From Solibacillus merdavium (GTDB lineage Bacteria > Bacillota > Bacilli > Bacillales_A > Planococcaceae): a stretch of DNA of 64,000 nucleotides. The translations under genes were made by a program, and so were the position numbers. The stretch is taken from the NCBI RefSeq assembly GCF_014836935.1, contig NZ_JACSPW010000010.1, forward strand, positions 1 to 64,000, given 5' to 3'. Numbering within the stretch: position 1 is the stretch's first letter; each line of letters begins with the position of its first letter. Below the pieces are notes generated by a model. The model made no database searches, had not been told where the DNA came from, and saw only the letters and a program-made list of their open reading frames with translations. Positions 41,812-50,381 of this stretch are shown in pieces.

Positions 41812-42375
41812 ATGGCATTAATCGGTAAAGAAATAGCACCATTCGCTGCAAAAGCATTCCAAAAAGGCGAATTCATCGACGTATCTTCAGAAAACTTCAA
41901 AGGACAATGGTCAGTAGTATGCTTCTACCCAGCAGACTTCACATTCGTTTGCCCAACTGAGTTAGAAGACCTACAAAACGAATATGCTACTTTAAAATCT
42001 TTAGGAGTAGAAGTTTACTCAGTATCAACTGACACACACTTCACTCACAAAGCATGGCATGATACTTCTGATGCAATCGGTAAAATCGAGTACATTATGA
42101 TTGGTGACCCATCACATACAATCTCTAAAGCATTTGACGTATTAAACGAAGAAGATGGTTTAGCAGAGCGCGGAACATTCATTATCGATCCAGATGGTAT
42201 TGTACAAGCAGTAGAAATCAATGCTGGCGGTATCGGTCGTGACGCATCTATTTTAGTTAACAAAATTAAAGCAGCTCAATACGTACGTAACAATCCAGGT
42301 GAAGTTTGCCCAGCTAAATGGGAAGAAGGCGGCGAAACGTTAACACCAAGCTTGGATCTAGTAGGTAAAATCTAA
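41812..42375 (+). CDS. ahpC: alkyl hydroperoxide reductase C (2-Cys peroxiredoxin)
   Basis: 187-aa peroxiredoxin of the AhpC/Prx1 class. Peroxidatic C47 is in FTFVCPTE and the resolving C166 in GEVCPAKW; both are intact. It reduces H2O2 and organic peroxides and is re-reduced by AhpF encoded next. RBS AGGAGGAA. The codon use is markedly biased to one set, as for a highly expressed gene. A PerR-like dyad overlaps the promoter. A terminator-like hairpin separates it from ahpF. Confidence 0.97.
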   Translation: MALIGKEIAPFAAKAFQKGEFIDVSSENFKGQWSVVCFYPADFTFVCPTELEDLQNEYATLKSLGVEVYSVSTDTHFTHKAWHDTSDAIGKIEYIMIGDPSHTISKAFDVLNEEDGLAERGTFIIDPDGIVQAVEINAGGIGRDASILVNKIKAAQYVRNNPGEVCPAKWEEGGETLTPSLDLVGKI

Positions 42376-42603
42376 AATCTAAGTTCTAAGTTCTAAGTTA
42401 TAAATAACAACAAAAAGGCGGCAAAAAACAACCATTATGGATTGATTTTTGTCGCTCTGTTTTTAATGTGGGAAAGGAAAGATAAGCTCTCTATCTTTTA
42501 ATTTAAATATGAAAGAGGTGAAAGGCTTGCTGTGTTAGAGGGAGAATGGTCGACTATTTTTCGGGGGGAACAATAGGAGGGCATTCGTACAGCAGCCAGT
42601 GCA
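42376..42603 (+). other. ahpC-ahpF spacer: repeats, hairpin, short ORF
   Basis: A 7-bp tandem repeat (AAGTTCT, three copies, about 42381-42399) is followed by a hairpin with T-tail (GCGGCAAAAA...TTTTTGTCGC, 42418-42465), probably attenuating read-through into ahpF. A 9-codon ORF (42509-42538) then lies ahead of an AGGAGG at 42575-42580 that is unusually far (23 nt) from the ahpF ATG. Confidence 0.6.
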
Positions 42604-44160
42604 ATGTTAGATAATCAAATTAAAGCGCAATTACAGCAGTATTTAACGATGCTTGAAGGAGATCTATTGATTAAAGCGAGTATTGGTGATGACAAAACTT
42701 CACAAGATATGCTCAATTTAGTAGAGGAACTTGAAAAAATGTCGCCTCGTATTACGGTGCAACATTCATTGTTGGAACGTACACCAAGCTTTAGCATTAA
42801 TAAGGTAGGTGCAGAGGAATCGGGCGTTGTATTTGCAGGTTTACCGCTTGGCCATGAATTCACATCATTGGTTTTAGCGCTTTTACAAGTTTCAGGTCGT
42901 GCGCCAAAAGTAGATGCCGCGGTTATAAAACGTATTCAAGCAATTAAACAGCCGTTGAAATTTGAAACGTATGTAAGTTTAACTTGTCACAACTGCCCAG
43001 ATGTTGTACAGGCATTAAATATTATGTCAGTGTTAAATCCGAACATTTCCAACGTGATGATTGAAGGTGGTACGTTCCAGAATGAGATTAAAGAGCGTGA
43101 CATTATGGCAGTACCTACAGTTTATTTGAACGGTGAGAATTTCGGTGGCGGTCGTATGGAATTGGAAGATATTTTAGCAAAGCTAGGGGAAGTATCGGAT
43201 GGTTCGGAGTTTGCGGATAAAGAACCTTTTGATGTATTAGTAGTAGGTGGCGGTCCTGCGGGTTCTGCGGCGGCAATTTATTCGGCGCGTAAAGGGATTC
43301 GTACAGGTATTGTTGCTGAACGCTTCGGTGGTCAAGTAAATGATACGCTATCAATCGAAAATATCATCGGAACAAAGGCAACGGAAGGTCCTGCATTTGT
43401 ATCGAGCTTAGAGGCGCATGTACTAGATTACGAAATCGATGTAATGAAATCTCAACGTGCTAAAAAAATCGAGAAAAAAGATCTTATTGAAGTTACATTG
43501 GAAAATGGAGCTGTCTTAAAAGGTAAAACAGTAATTCTTTCAACAGGTGCACGCTATCGTCAATTGGGAGTACCGGGTGAAGAGAAATTTAAAAATAAAG
43601 GCGTTGCTTACTGTCCGCATTGCGACGGTCCAATCTTTAAAGGGAAAGATGTAGCGGTTATTGGTGGAGGTAACTCAGGTGTTGAAGCTGCAATTGATTT
43701 AGCGGGTGTAGTAAATCACGTAACGCTAATTCAACGAAGTGAAGAGTTGAAGGCTGATAAAGTGCTGCAGGAACGTGTTCGTAGCTTGAAAAACGTTACA
43801 ATCATTACGAATGCTTTAACTACAGAAATTACAGGTACTGATAAAGTGAATGGCTTAACATATAAGGATCGAAAAACAGGTGAAGAAAAACAAATTGCAT
43901 TGCAAGGTGTTTTCATTCAAATTGGCTTATTGCCAAATACGGAATTCCTGCAAGGGGCAATAGAAATGAATGCACATGGAGAGATTATTGTCGATAAGCA
44001 CGGTGCGACAAATGTTTCTGGCATCTTTGCCGCAGGTGATTGTACAGATACTGCGTATAAACAAATCGTCATCTCAATGGGTTCAGGTGCAACAGCAGCT
44101 TTAGGAGCATTTGATTATATGATTCGTAATGTTGATTCTCGTGACTATATAGAGGCGTAA
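42604..44160 (+). CDS. ahpF: alkyl hydroperoxide reductase subunit F
   Basis: 518-aa flavoprotein disulfide reductase. Two fused thioredoxin folds at the N-terminus (about 1-200) carry the CHNC redox pair (C128/C131). The thioredoxin-reductase-like part has FAD motif [19 protein letters not shown] (about 213-231), redox CPHC (C337/C340), NAD(P) motif [17 protein letters not shown] and the C-terminal [10 protein letters not shown]. Electrons pass NADH, FAD, C337/C340, C128/C131 to AhpC. The ATG gives the usual [14 protein letters not shown] start, but no Shine-Dalgarno is next to it. Confidence 0.95.
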   Translation: MLDNQIKAQLQQYLTMLEGDLLIKASIGDDKTSQDMLNLVEELEKMSPRITVQHSLLERTPSFSINKVGAEESGVVFAGLPLGHEFTSLVLALLQVSGRAPKVDAAVIKRIQAIKQPLKFETYVSLTCHNCPDVVQALNIMSVLNPNISNVMIEGGTFQNEIKERDIMAVPTVYLNGENFGGGRMELEDILAKLGEVSDGSEFADKEPFDVLVVGGGPAGSAAAIYSARKGIRTGIVAERFGGQVNDTLSIENIIGTKATEGPAFVSSLEAHVLDYEIDVMKSQRAKKIEKKDLIEVTLENGAVLKGKTVILSTGARYRQLGVPGEEKFKNKGVAYCPHCDGPIFKGKDVAVIGGGNSGVEAAIDLAGVVNHVTLIQRSEELKADKVLQERVRSLKNVTIITNALTTEITGTDKVNGLTYKDRKTGEEKQIALQGVFIQIGLLPNTEFLQGAIEMNAHGEIIVDKHGATNVSGIFAAGDCTDTAYKQIVISMGSGATAALGAFDYMIRNVDSRDYIEA

Positions 44161-44167
44161 AAAATAG

Positions 44168-44206
44168 ATCCGTTGTGCGAAAAAATTCGTGCAACGGATT
44201 TTTCTA
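44168..44206 (+). terminator. ahpF terminator
   Basis: ATCCGTTG...CAACGGAT stem and TTTTTCT. Confidence 0.88.
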
Positions 44207-44324
44207 TTAGAATGGAATTGTGGGTGATACATCAAGAAGAAGGTTGTTATAAAAGAAAAAAGTGTATTCTTTCTAGTAAACGGGTAATAAATATAATGAC
44301 TACTAGAAAGGGAGGTTTTTATAA

Positions 44325-44546
44325 ATGAGAAATGAAAGAGATGAAAAAATAAAGCATAAAAAACTCGACAATCCTGATTTATTAAATACCGAAAAGGATA
44401 GTATTTTTGATATAGATGAGGAAATGAAATTTGTCGATCCGATCCCGATGGAAGAACTTAATGATCAAGTAAAAGATGAGAGACATCCTGCAGACACTAA
44501 AAAAACGTCAGGTAGTGAGCGTAAAAACCAACCGAGACGTAGATAG
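44325..44546 (+). CDS. small hydrophilic protein
   Basis: 73 aa, almost no hydrophobic core; 40% or so charged residues, with an acidic centre (FDIDEEMKFVDPIPMEEL) and a basic C-terminus (ERKNQPRRR). Good RBS (AAAGGGAGG) and own terminator support expression. Likely intrinsically disordered; not assigned to a family. Confidence 0.65.
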   Translation: MRNERDEKIKHKKLDNPDLLNTEKDSIFDIDEEMKFVDPIPMEELNDQVKDERHPADTKKTSGSERKNQPRRR

Positions 44547-44561
44547 TTTAATTTAATAAAT

Positions 44562-44602
44562 AATTGATCATTTTACTTTTGTAAAATGGTCAATTTTTCT
44601 TG
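44562..44602 (+). terminator. terminator
   Basis: TTGATCATTTTAC...GTAAAATGGTCAA stem and TTTTTCT. Confidence 0.85.
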
Positions 44603-44690
44603 TCACTTTTCAGAATTGCCCTATACTTTTCACAGAATTGCACCTTGAAATGAATTACAATAATGGAATAAAGGAAGGGAGTTCTTAAAA

Positions 44691-45263
44691 ATGAAGTGGA
44701 AATCCATAGTATTAAGTTTATTTGTAATGGTATTTTTAGCTGCGTGTGGTGATGAAAAGGAAACAGTTAGTCAAGCGATTGATAAGAAGGAAGTCGAGTC
44801 TGAAACTGAAACCATATCAAAAGGCCAAACTGAAGATGTGAAAGGTTTGGTGGCGGAATATAGTGCGAACAAAACGACTGATGAAAAGGCATCAATTACT
44901 TCAACACAATTAATCGTGACGGATACAAGTGAAAATAAAGTTACATATGATTTACCGGAAGATGAGTTTTTTGTTTCGATTGCACCGTATATTAATGAAA
45001 CTCATCCTTGTAAAGACCATAGTTTAACAGGTTGCCAAGGCGAGTTAGTGCAAAAGGAAATAGATGTTTTCATTGAAAATGAAAAAGGTGAAGTTGTAGT
45101 GGATGAGACGATGAAAACTTTAGAGAATGGTTTCGTCGATTTATGGTTGCCGCGTAATGAAGCATTCATTGTTGAAATGTCTTATGATGGGAAAAGTGTA
45201 ACAGGAGATTTAACAACGTTTGAGGAAGATGGAACATGTATCACGACATTACAATTACTGTAA
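44691..45263 (+). CDS. CueP-family copper-binding lipoprotein
   Basis: 190-aa lipoprotein (lipobox LAAC, C19). The mature domain has the CueP core: FVSIAPYINETHPCKDHSLT-GCQGEL, then ENGFVDLWLPRNEAFIVEM and the C-terminal GTCITTLQL. The three conserved cysteines (C107, C115, C183) and H110 are present. CueP sequesters copper outside the membrane in enterobacteria; the Gram-positive versions are lipoproteins. RBS AAGGAAGGGAG. Monocistronic. No copper ATPase or CsoR gene is next to it. Confidence 0.85.
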   Translation: MKWKSIVLSLFVMVFLAACGDEKETVSQAIDKKEVESETETISKGQTEDVKGLVAEYSANKTTDEKASITSTQLIVTDTSENKVTYDLPEDEFFVSIAPYINETHPCKDHSLTGCQGELVQKEIDVFIENEKGEVVVDETMKTLENGFVDLWLPRNEAFIVEMSYDGKSVTGDLTTFEEDGTCITTLQLL

Positions 45264-45279
45264 ATTGGATATAAAAACT

Positions 45280-45325
45280 ACAAGCTCATAGTAGAGGACT
45301 ATAACATCCTTTACTGTGAGCTTGT
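45280..45325. terminator. hairpin between convergent genes
   Basis: ACAAGCTCA...TGAGCTTGT, 9-bp arms with a large internal loop. Probable shared terminator. Confidence 0.5.
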
Positions 45326-45342
45326 ATTGTCTGGGTTATTTT

Positions 45343-46215
45343 TTAATTCTTTTTTGCAGGGATGATATCATTAATAGTACGTGATAATTTTAAAGCTTTT
45401 AATTCAAATTCGCTATAGTAGATTTCTGCGCCTGCTCCACCAATATAAAAAGATATATCCTGATGTGCTTGGGCCAACTTTTCCAATGTTGTAATGGATT
45501 GTGCAAATTCAGTAAAAGCAATTTCAGTGGATCCTGTGAGGAGCACAATGGCCGGCTTTTTTAAAGCGATAGTCGATTGAATCGCGGTAGGTGCAGGTGA
45601 AGGACCGAGCATTAGTGTTCGATAACCACGTAACATGCATTGAATAAGCAGAATCTGCATAGGAATTTCATGTCTTTCTCCAGGAAGACAGCTCCCTAAA
45701 ACGAGCGGAGCATCTTCTGGGACGTAAAAGTGCCGACGGATATGACTTAAAAAGTCTCGCACCGTTTGACTACTGATGGCTTCCTGATATTCCCCCCACG
45801 CATTTTCGCACCAAAGTTGGCCAATTTCATGTAAAAAAGGAACAACAATTTCATGAATCAGCTTTTCAACACCAAATTTATGGTGTGCCTGTTCGAGTAA
45901 ATGTAATATCTCATGTTCATCCCCTTCCGTACCAGCCTTAATAAGCGCTTTATGGAAGAAAGTAATAGGGTTTACTTCTGGGGTGTCTTTATATTTAAGA
46001 TAATGGTCTACAGCTTGCTTAATTGTCATGCCATTATTTATATGATTTTTCAACTGTATTAAAGTTTGTACTTCGTCTTCGGAATAAAAGCGATAACCAT
46101 TGTCCAATCTTTCGGGTTGGATGATTTGATAGCGATCTTCCCATTTACGGATCAGTTGTTTTGAAAGATTTGTAATATCAGATACTTGCTGAATAGAATA
46201 CGTTTTTTTAACCAA
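45343..46215 (-). CDS. MerR-family regulator with cobalamin-binding-like domain
   Basis: 290 aa. N-terminal MerR helix-turn-helix (YSIQQVSDITNLSKQLIRKW, about 6-25), a four-helix cap (about 85-165) and a Rossmann-type B12-binding fold (about 168-285), the CarH/LitR architecture. The lower axial His is kept (H182 in GERHEIP, though the motif ends in Pro). The cap W-x9-E-H motif reads W135...E145-A146, so the distal His is lost. GG of IGGAGAE is present. TTG start at 46215 with AAGGAGG 8 nt upstream; the GTG at 46224 is part of the RBS. Divergent from the MMPL gene. Confidence 0.85.
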   Translation of the reverse strand: MVKKTYSIQQVSDITNLSKQLIRKWEDRYQIIQPERLDNGYRFYSEDEVQTLIQLKNHINNGMTIKQAVDHYLKYKDTPEVNPITFFHKALIKAGTEGDEHEILHLLEQAHHKFGVEKLIHEIVVPFLHEIGQLWCENAWGEYQEAISSQTVRDFLSHIRRHFYVPEDAPLVLGSCLPGERHEIPMQILLIQCMLRGYRTLMLGPSPAPTAIQSTIALKKPAIVLLTGSTEIAFTEFAQSITTLEKLAQAHQDISFYIGGAGAEIYYSEFELKALKLSRTINDIIPAKKN

Positions 46216-46274
46216 GTTTTGCACCTCCTTAAGTAATTACTTATTTATGTCTATTCAATCGAAAAAAAAAGCAC

Positions 46275-46321
46275 TTGTCAAATGTTTTTCGTATGCTGTA
46301 CAATGTTTGTATAACAATGTA
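46275..46321 (+). promoter_or_regulatory. MMPL gene promoter with operator dyad
   Basis: TTGTCA, 18-nt spacer, TACAAT (46299-46304). The -10 is the left edge of a 23-bp imperfect dyad (TACA.TGTT...AACA.TGTA, 46299-46321), a probable binding site of the divergent MerR-type regulator. Confidence 0.6.
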
Positions 46322-46395
46322 TGGGGTTATTGTTTGTAGGGTATGATTATTAGTAAAAATTTGTAAATAGAAAAGTGGGAGAAGGAGGTTGTATT

Positions 46396-48597
46396 ATGTC
46401 AAAACATCCATTAGAAAAATGGGGAAGTGTAATGGGCGGCAAGAATACACGCTGGATAGTTGTAGCACTATGGATTGTATTCGCTGTTACATTTGCACTT
46501 ATCTTCCCGCAAATTAATAGTGTAGAAAGTTTTGCGGGTGATGAAATCCCAGAAACATATACATCAATACAAGCAGGAAAGATTTTAGAAGAAGAATTTG
46601 CGTCAGATAGTGGAATTCCATTATTAATTACTTGGTATAACGAATCAGGAATTACAGAACAGGATGTAACAAATATCCAAGGGTTATACAAGCAACTTGC
46701 AGATGATCCACTAAATGGGCAGGAATCTATTCCTCCATTCCATGAAATTCCGGCTCAAGCATTAATGGGCTTGTTATCGGAAAATGGAGCCGCACTTGTA
46801 ACACCTGTGTTTTTCTCCCCAGATAAAAATACAGATGTATTAAAAGAAAACTTAGCGATTATTAAAGAACGTACGGAAGAACAGTTTGGTGAAAATCCAT
46901 ATGAGTCGAACTTGGAAGATGAAGGGTTACATGCTCGTTTCTCAGGACCAGTTGGAATCTCAATTGACGCGACGGATCTTTTTAAAGCAGCTGATGTTCA
47001 ACTTATGATTGCCACTGTTATCATTATTTTAGTCATTTTATTATTAATATACCGTTCTCCAATTTTAGCTATTATTCCTTTAGTTGTTGTTGGGATTGCA
47101 TATTTAGTTGTCAGTCCTTTATTAGGGGCGATGGCAGAAAACGGCTGGATCGATAAAGATGCGCAGGCAGTAGCGATTATGATTGTCCTACTATTTGGTG
47201 CGGGTACAGACTATTGTTTATTCTTAATTACACGTTACCGCGACATATTATTAACAGAAGAAAACAAATTTACGGCGTTAGCCATGGCAGTACGTGAATC
47301 TACCGGTGCCATTGTAATGAGTGGTTTAACTGTAGTAATCGGTTTAGCAACACTGGCTTTAGCGGACTATGGTGCTTTCCAGCGATTCGCTGTTCCGTTT
47401 AGTTTCGGTGTATTAATAACAGGTTTTGCTGTTGTCACATTATTGCCGGCTGTACTCGGCATTTTAGGTCGTGCAGCATTTTGGCCGTTCGTTCCACGTA
47501 CTGAATCGGCTGAAAAAGCACATGCAGAAAAGAAAAATAAACCATATAAACCTCGTAAGCCAAATCACCGTTATATGCGTGCGGTCGGTGAATTCGTAAC
47601 GACAAAGCCGTGGCTTGTCATTGTTATTGCAGGTGTAATTTTGATTGGTTTAGCTTTCGCTTCAACGAATATTAAATATAATTATGATTTAATTTCTTCA
47701 TTCCCGGAAGATATGCCTTCTCGTGAAGGCTTTACAATTATTGAAGATAACTTCACACCGGGCGAATTAGCTCCGGTACAGCTTTTAGTAGATTCAGAAG
47801 GAACAGATATTAATATTACAGAACAATTATTAGGGTTGCCTTACGTGAGCATTGTAAAAGAAATGCGTACAGGTGAGGTGAATAGTAATATTCAGCTTTA
47901 TGAAATAGATTTAGACAAAAATCCATACTCAAATGAAGCGATGGATGATGTTGAACAGATGAAAAATGATGTGAAGTCGATTTTAGCTGAAAATAATCTG
48001 GAAGATGGTCAGTTCTGGGTAGGGGGCGAAACAAGCGCTCAATTAGATACAAAGGTTGTACAATCAGGTGATGAAAACATTATTCAACCTGTTATGATTA
48101 TCATTATTTTCATCGTATTACTAGGTTACTTACGTGCCCTTATTACTTCGATTCAACTGATGGTAACTGTATTGATTTCCTTCTTCTCAGCTTTAGGTGC
48201 TGGTTGGTTAATAATCCATTATGGATTAGGGCATGAAGCAATGGCAAGTGCGATTCCTTTATATAGCTTTGTATTTATTATTGCTTTAGGAAATGACTAT
48301 AATATATTCATGATTTCAGATATATGGAAAAACCGAAAGCGTGGGATTGCTCATCGTGAGGCCATTGTGAATGGTATTGCATCAACAGGAGCCGTCATTA
48401 CTTCGGCAGGTTTAATTTTAGCGGGTACATTCTTAGTATTAGCTACATTACCGATTCAATTATTAGTGCAATTCGGTATTGTAACGGCAGTCGGAGTATT
48501 ACTGGATACGTTTGTTGTACGTCCGTTGCTTGTACCAGCAATTATTACGGTATTTGGAAAATGGTCCTATTGGCCAAATAAAAAGCTTCAAAAATAG
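46396..48597 (+). CDS. MMPL/RND-family exporter
   Basis: 733-aa transporter with two internal repeats: one transmembrane helix, a periplasmic-type loop (about 45-190) and five helices, then the same again from about 395. MMPL motifs seen: LLFGAGTDYCLFLITRYRD (with the proton-relay Asp/Tyr) and ALGNDYNIFMISDIWKNRKR in the second half. Such proteins export lipids, glycolipids or drugs using the proton gradient. The ATG at 46396 follows GAAGGAGGTT. Own terminator. Divergent from the cobalamin-fold MerR protein, its likely regulator. Confidence 0.92.
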   Translation: MSKHPLEKWGSVMGGKNTRWIVVALWIVFAVTFALIFPQINSVESFAGDEIPETYTSIQAGKILEEEFASDSGIPLLITWYNESGITEQDVTNIQGLYKQLADDPLNGQESIPPFHEIPAQALMGLLSENGAALVTPVFFSPDKNTDVLKENLAIIKERTEEQFGENPYESNLEDEGLHARFSGPVGISIDATDLFKAADVQLMIATVIIILVILLLIYRSPILAIIPLVVVGIAYLVVSPLLGAMAENGWIDKDAQAVAIMIVLLFGAGTDYCLFLITRYRDILLTEENKFTALAMAVRESTGAIVMSGLTVVIGLATLALADYGAFQRFAVPFSFGVLITGFAVVTLLPAVLGILGRAAFWPFVPRTESAEKAHAEKKNKPYKPRKPNHRYMRAVGEFVTTKPWLVIVIAGVILIGLAFASTNIKYNYDLISSFPEDMPSREGFTIIEDNFTPGELAPVQLLVDSEGTDINITEQLLGLPYVSIVKEMRTGEVNSNIQLYEIDLDKNPYSNEAMDDVEQMKNDVKSILAENNLEDGQFWVGGETSAQLDTKVVQSGDENIIQPVMIIIIFIVLLGYLRALITSIQLMVTVLISFFSALGAGWLIIHYGLGHEAMASAIPLYSFVFIIALGNDYNIFMISDIWKNRKRGIAHREAIVNGIASTGAVITSAGLILAGTFLVLATLPIQLLVQFGIVTAVGVLLDTFVVRPLLVPAIITVFGKWSYWPNKKLQK

Positions 48598-48600
48598 AAA

Positions 48601-48648
48601 AAGGGTGCTGTCCGAAATGAACTTCCGGACAGCACCTTTTGTTTTTAA
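48601..48648. terminator. bidirectional terminator
   Basis: AAGGTGCTGTCCG-type arms (GGTGCTGTCCG/CGGACAGCACC) with TTTTG tail, between convergent exporter genes. Confidence 0.88.
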
Positions 48649-50381
48649 GAAGTTAAAGAACCTGATTGTAATCGATACATCAATTCATATTTACCGCCGA
48701 GTGCAACAAGCTCATCATGGCTTCCTTGCTCGACAATTTCCCCACGATCTAATACTAAAATTTTATCTGCATTTTTAATAGTAGAAAGGCGGTGTGCAAT
48801 GATGAACGTAGTCCGTCCCTTTTTTAGTACATCCATCGCATGCTGGATAATCTCTTCTGTTTCAGAGTCAATATTAGATGTTGCTTCATCCAAAATCAAA
48901 ATGGCTGGGTCAAATGCTAGTGCCCGTGCAAATGAGATTAATTGGCGTTGACCAGATGAAAGGGTACTTCCTTTTTCGATTACTGGTTCATCAATTCCTT
49001 TTTCAAATTTTGATAAAACACGGTCACCACCAACCGCCTCCAGTGCATTTTCTACCATCTCTCGTGAGATACGCGCATCATTCAAGCTAACATTTGATGC
49101 AATCGTTCCTGTAAATAAATACGGGTCCTGTAATACGATACCCATATGCTCACGAATTGCTTGGCGAGGCAGCTTTGTAATATCCTGCCCATCAATGATA
49201 ATACGTCCTTTTTGTGGGTCATAGAAGCGGAATAATAAATTCATTATTGAGCTTTTTCCTGAGCCTGTATGACCAACAAGTGCAATTGTTTCGCCTTCCT
49301 TTGCTTCAAAGTGAATATTTTTCAATACATACTCGTCATTTTTGTATGCAAAAGAAACATGATCAAATACAACATTTCCTTTGTAGCGCTCAATTCTTTC
49401 TTTGCTTACTTCTTCTCCCGGCTGATCAAGTAATTCGAATACACGGGTACCCGCTACAAGTGAACGTTCCAGTTGTGAAAATTGATTGACCAAGTTAGTG
49501 ATCGGATTGAATAGACGCGTAATATAATCAACAAATGCATAAAGTGTACCTGCTGAAACTGCTTCGGGCAATGTCATCGATTGTGTACCGAAGTAATAAA
49601 CGAATACAGCGAACATACCAAGTCGTAAAATATTTACTAAGTTATGTGAAGTCGCAGAATCCAACAATAAAAGCTTACGGTTGTATTGGTAATGCTCATC
49701 GTTCATCTCATCAAATTCAAGTCTCATCTGATCTTCACGGCGGAAAGCCTGAATAATTGTCATTCCATTAATCGATTCGTTAATCATCGCATTAATATCG
49801 GAAATTTTTGTACGAATAACATGATTGTATTGTGAAGCGAATTTTCGGTATAAAATCATCCAAATATAGACGATTGGAATGAGTACTAGGGCAAAAAGCG
49901 CCATTTTCCAATTTAAAATAAATAAAGCTATATATACCCCTGCAATGGTAATAAAGCTGTTCGCAAATTGCGAAAGTACGGTTACGTAAAGGTTTCGAAT
50001 AGCCTCTGTATCATTTGTAACACGGGCAACTACTTTACCGGCCGGCAAGTTATCAAAGTATTCAATTGGTAGCTTTTGAATATGCCCGAACACATCTTTC
50101 CGTAGCTGTTGGATGACAAAGTTTGCACCCCGCTGTAAAAAGATGAACATTAAATAACGGAATACAGCAGTCAGTACGGATAACAAGAAGAAAATCGATA
50201 ATAAAATCGCAATTGGCTCTGCCTGTAAATTACCTGGTTCCATGTAATGGTCGATAATATATTTTGCGATAAACGGACCTGCAATATCCGTTGCAACAGC
50301 AATTGTTAATAAGGATAATCCGATTAAAATCGGCTTTTTAAATTTTAAAGCATAAAGATACAGTCGTTTAGATGTACTCAT
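48645..50381 (-). CDS. heterodimeric ABC exporter, second subunit (BmrD/YfiC-like)
   Basis: 578 aa: six transmembrane helices (about 18-310) and an ATPase domain (about 335-575). Walker A VGHTGSGKSS and Walker B LILDEATSNIDSETE are canonical with the catalytic Glu. The signature motif is LSSGQ rather than LSGGQ. Overlaps the preceding subunit gene by 4 bp (ATGA). Together the two proteins form one asymmetric exporter: this subunit supplies the good Walker B, the partner the good signature. Typical substrates are drugs; the real substrate is unknown. Confidence 0.92.
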   Translation of the reverse strand: MSTSKRLYLYALKFKKPILIGLSLLTIAVATDIAGPFIAKYIIDHYMEPGNLQAEPIAILLSIFFLLSVLTAVFRYLMFIFLQRGANFVIQQLRKDVFGHIQKLPIEYFDNLPAGKVVARVTNDTEAIRNLYVTVLSQFANSFITIAGVYIALFILNWKMALFALVLIPIVYIWMILYRKFASQYNHVIRTKISDINAMINESINGMTIIQAFRREDQMRLEFDEMNDEHYQYNRKLLLLDSATSHNLVNILRLGMFAVFVYYFGTQSMTLPEAVSAGTLYAFVDYITRLFNPITNLVNQFSQLERSLVAGTRVFELLDQPGEEVSKERIERYKGNVVFDHVSFAYKNDEYVLKNIHFEAKEGETIALVGHTGSGKSSIMNLLFRFYDPQKGRIIIDGQDITKLPRQAIREHMGIVLQDPYLFTGTIASNVSLNDARISREMVENALEAVGGDRVLSKFEKGIDEPVIEKGSTLSSGQRQLISFARALAFDPAILILDEATSNIDSETEEIIQHAMDVLKKGRTTFIIAHRLSTIKNADKILVLDRGEIVEQGSHDELVALGGKYELMYRLQSGSLTS

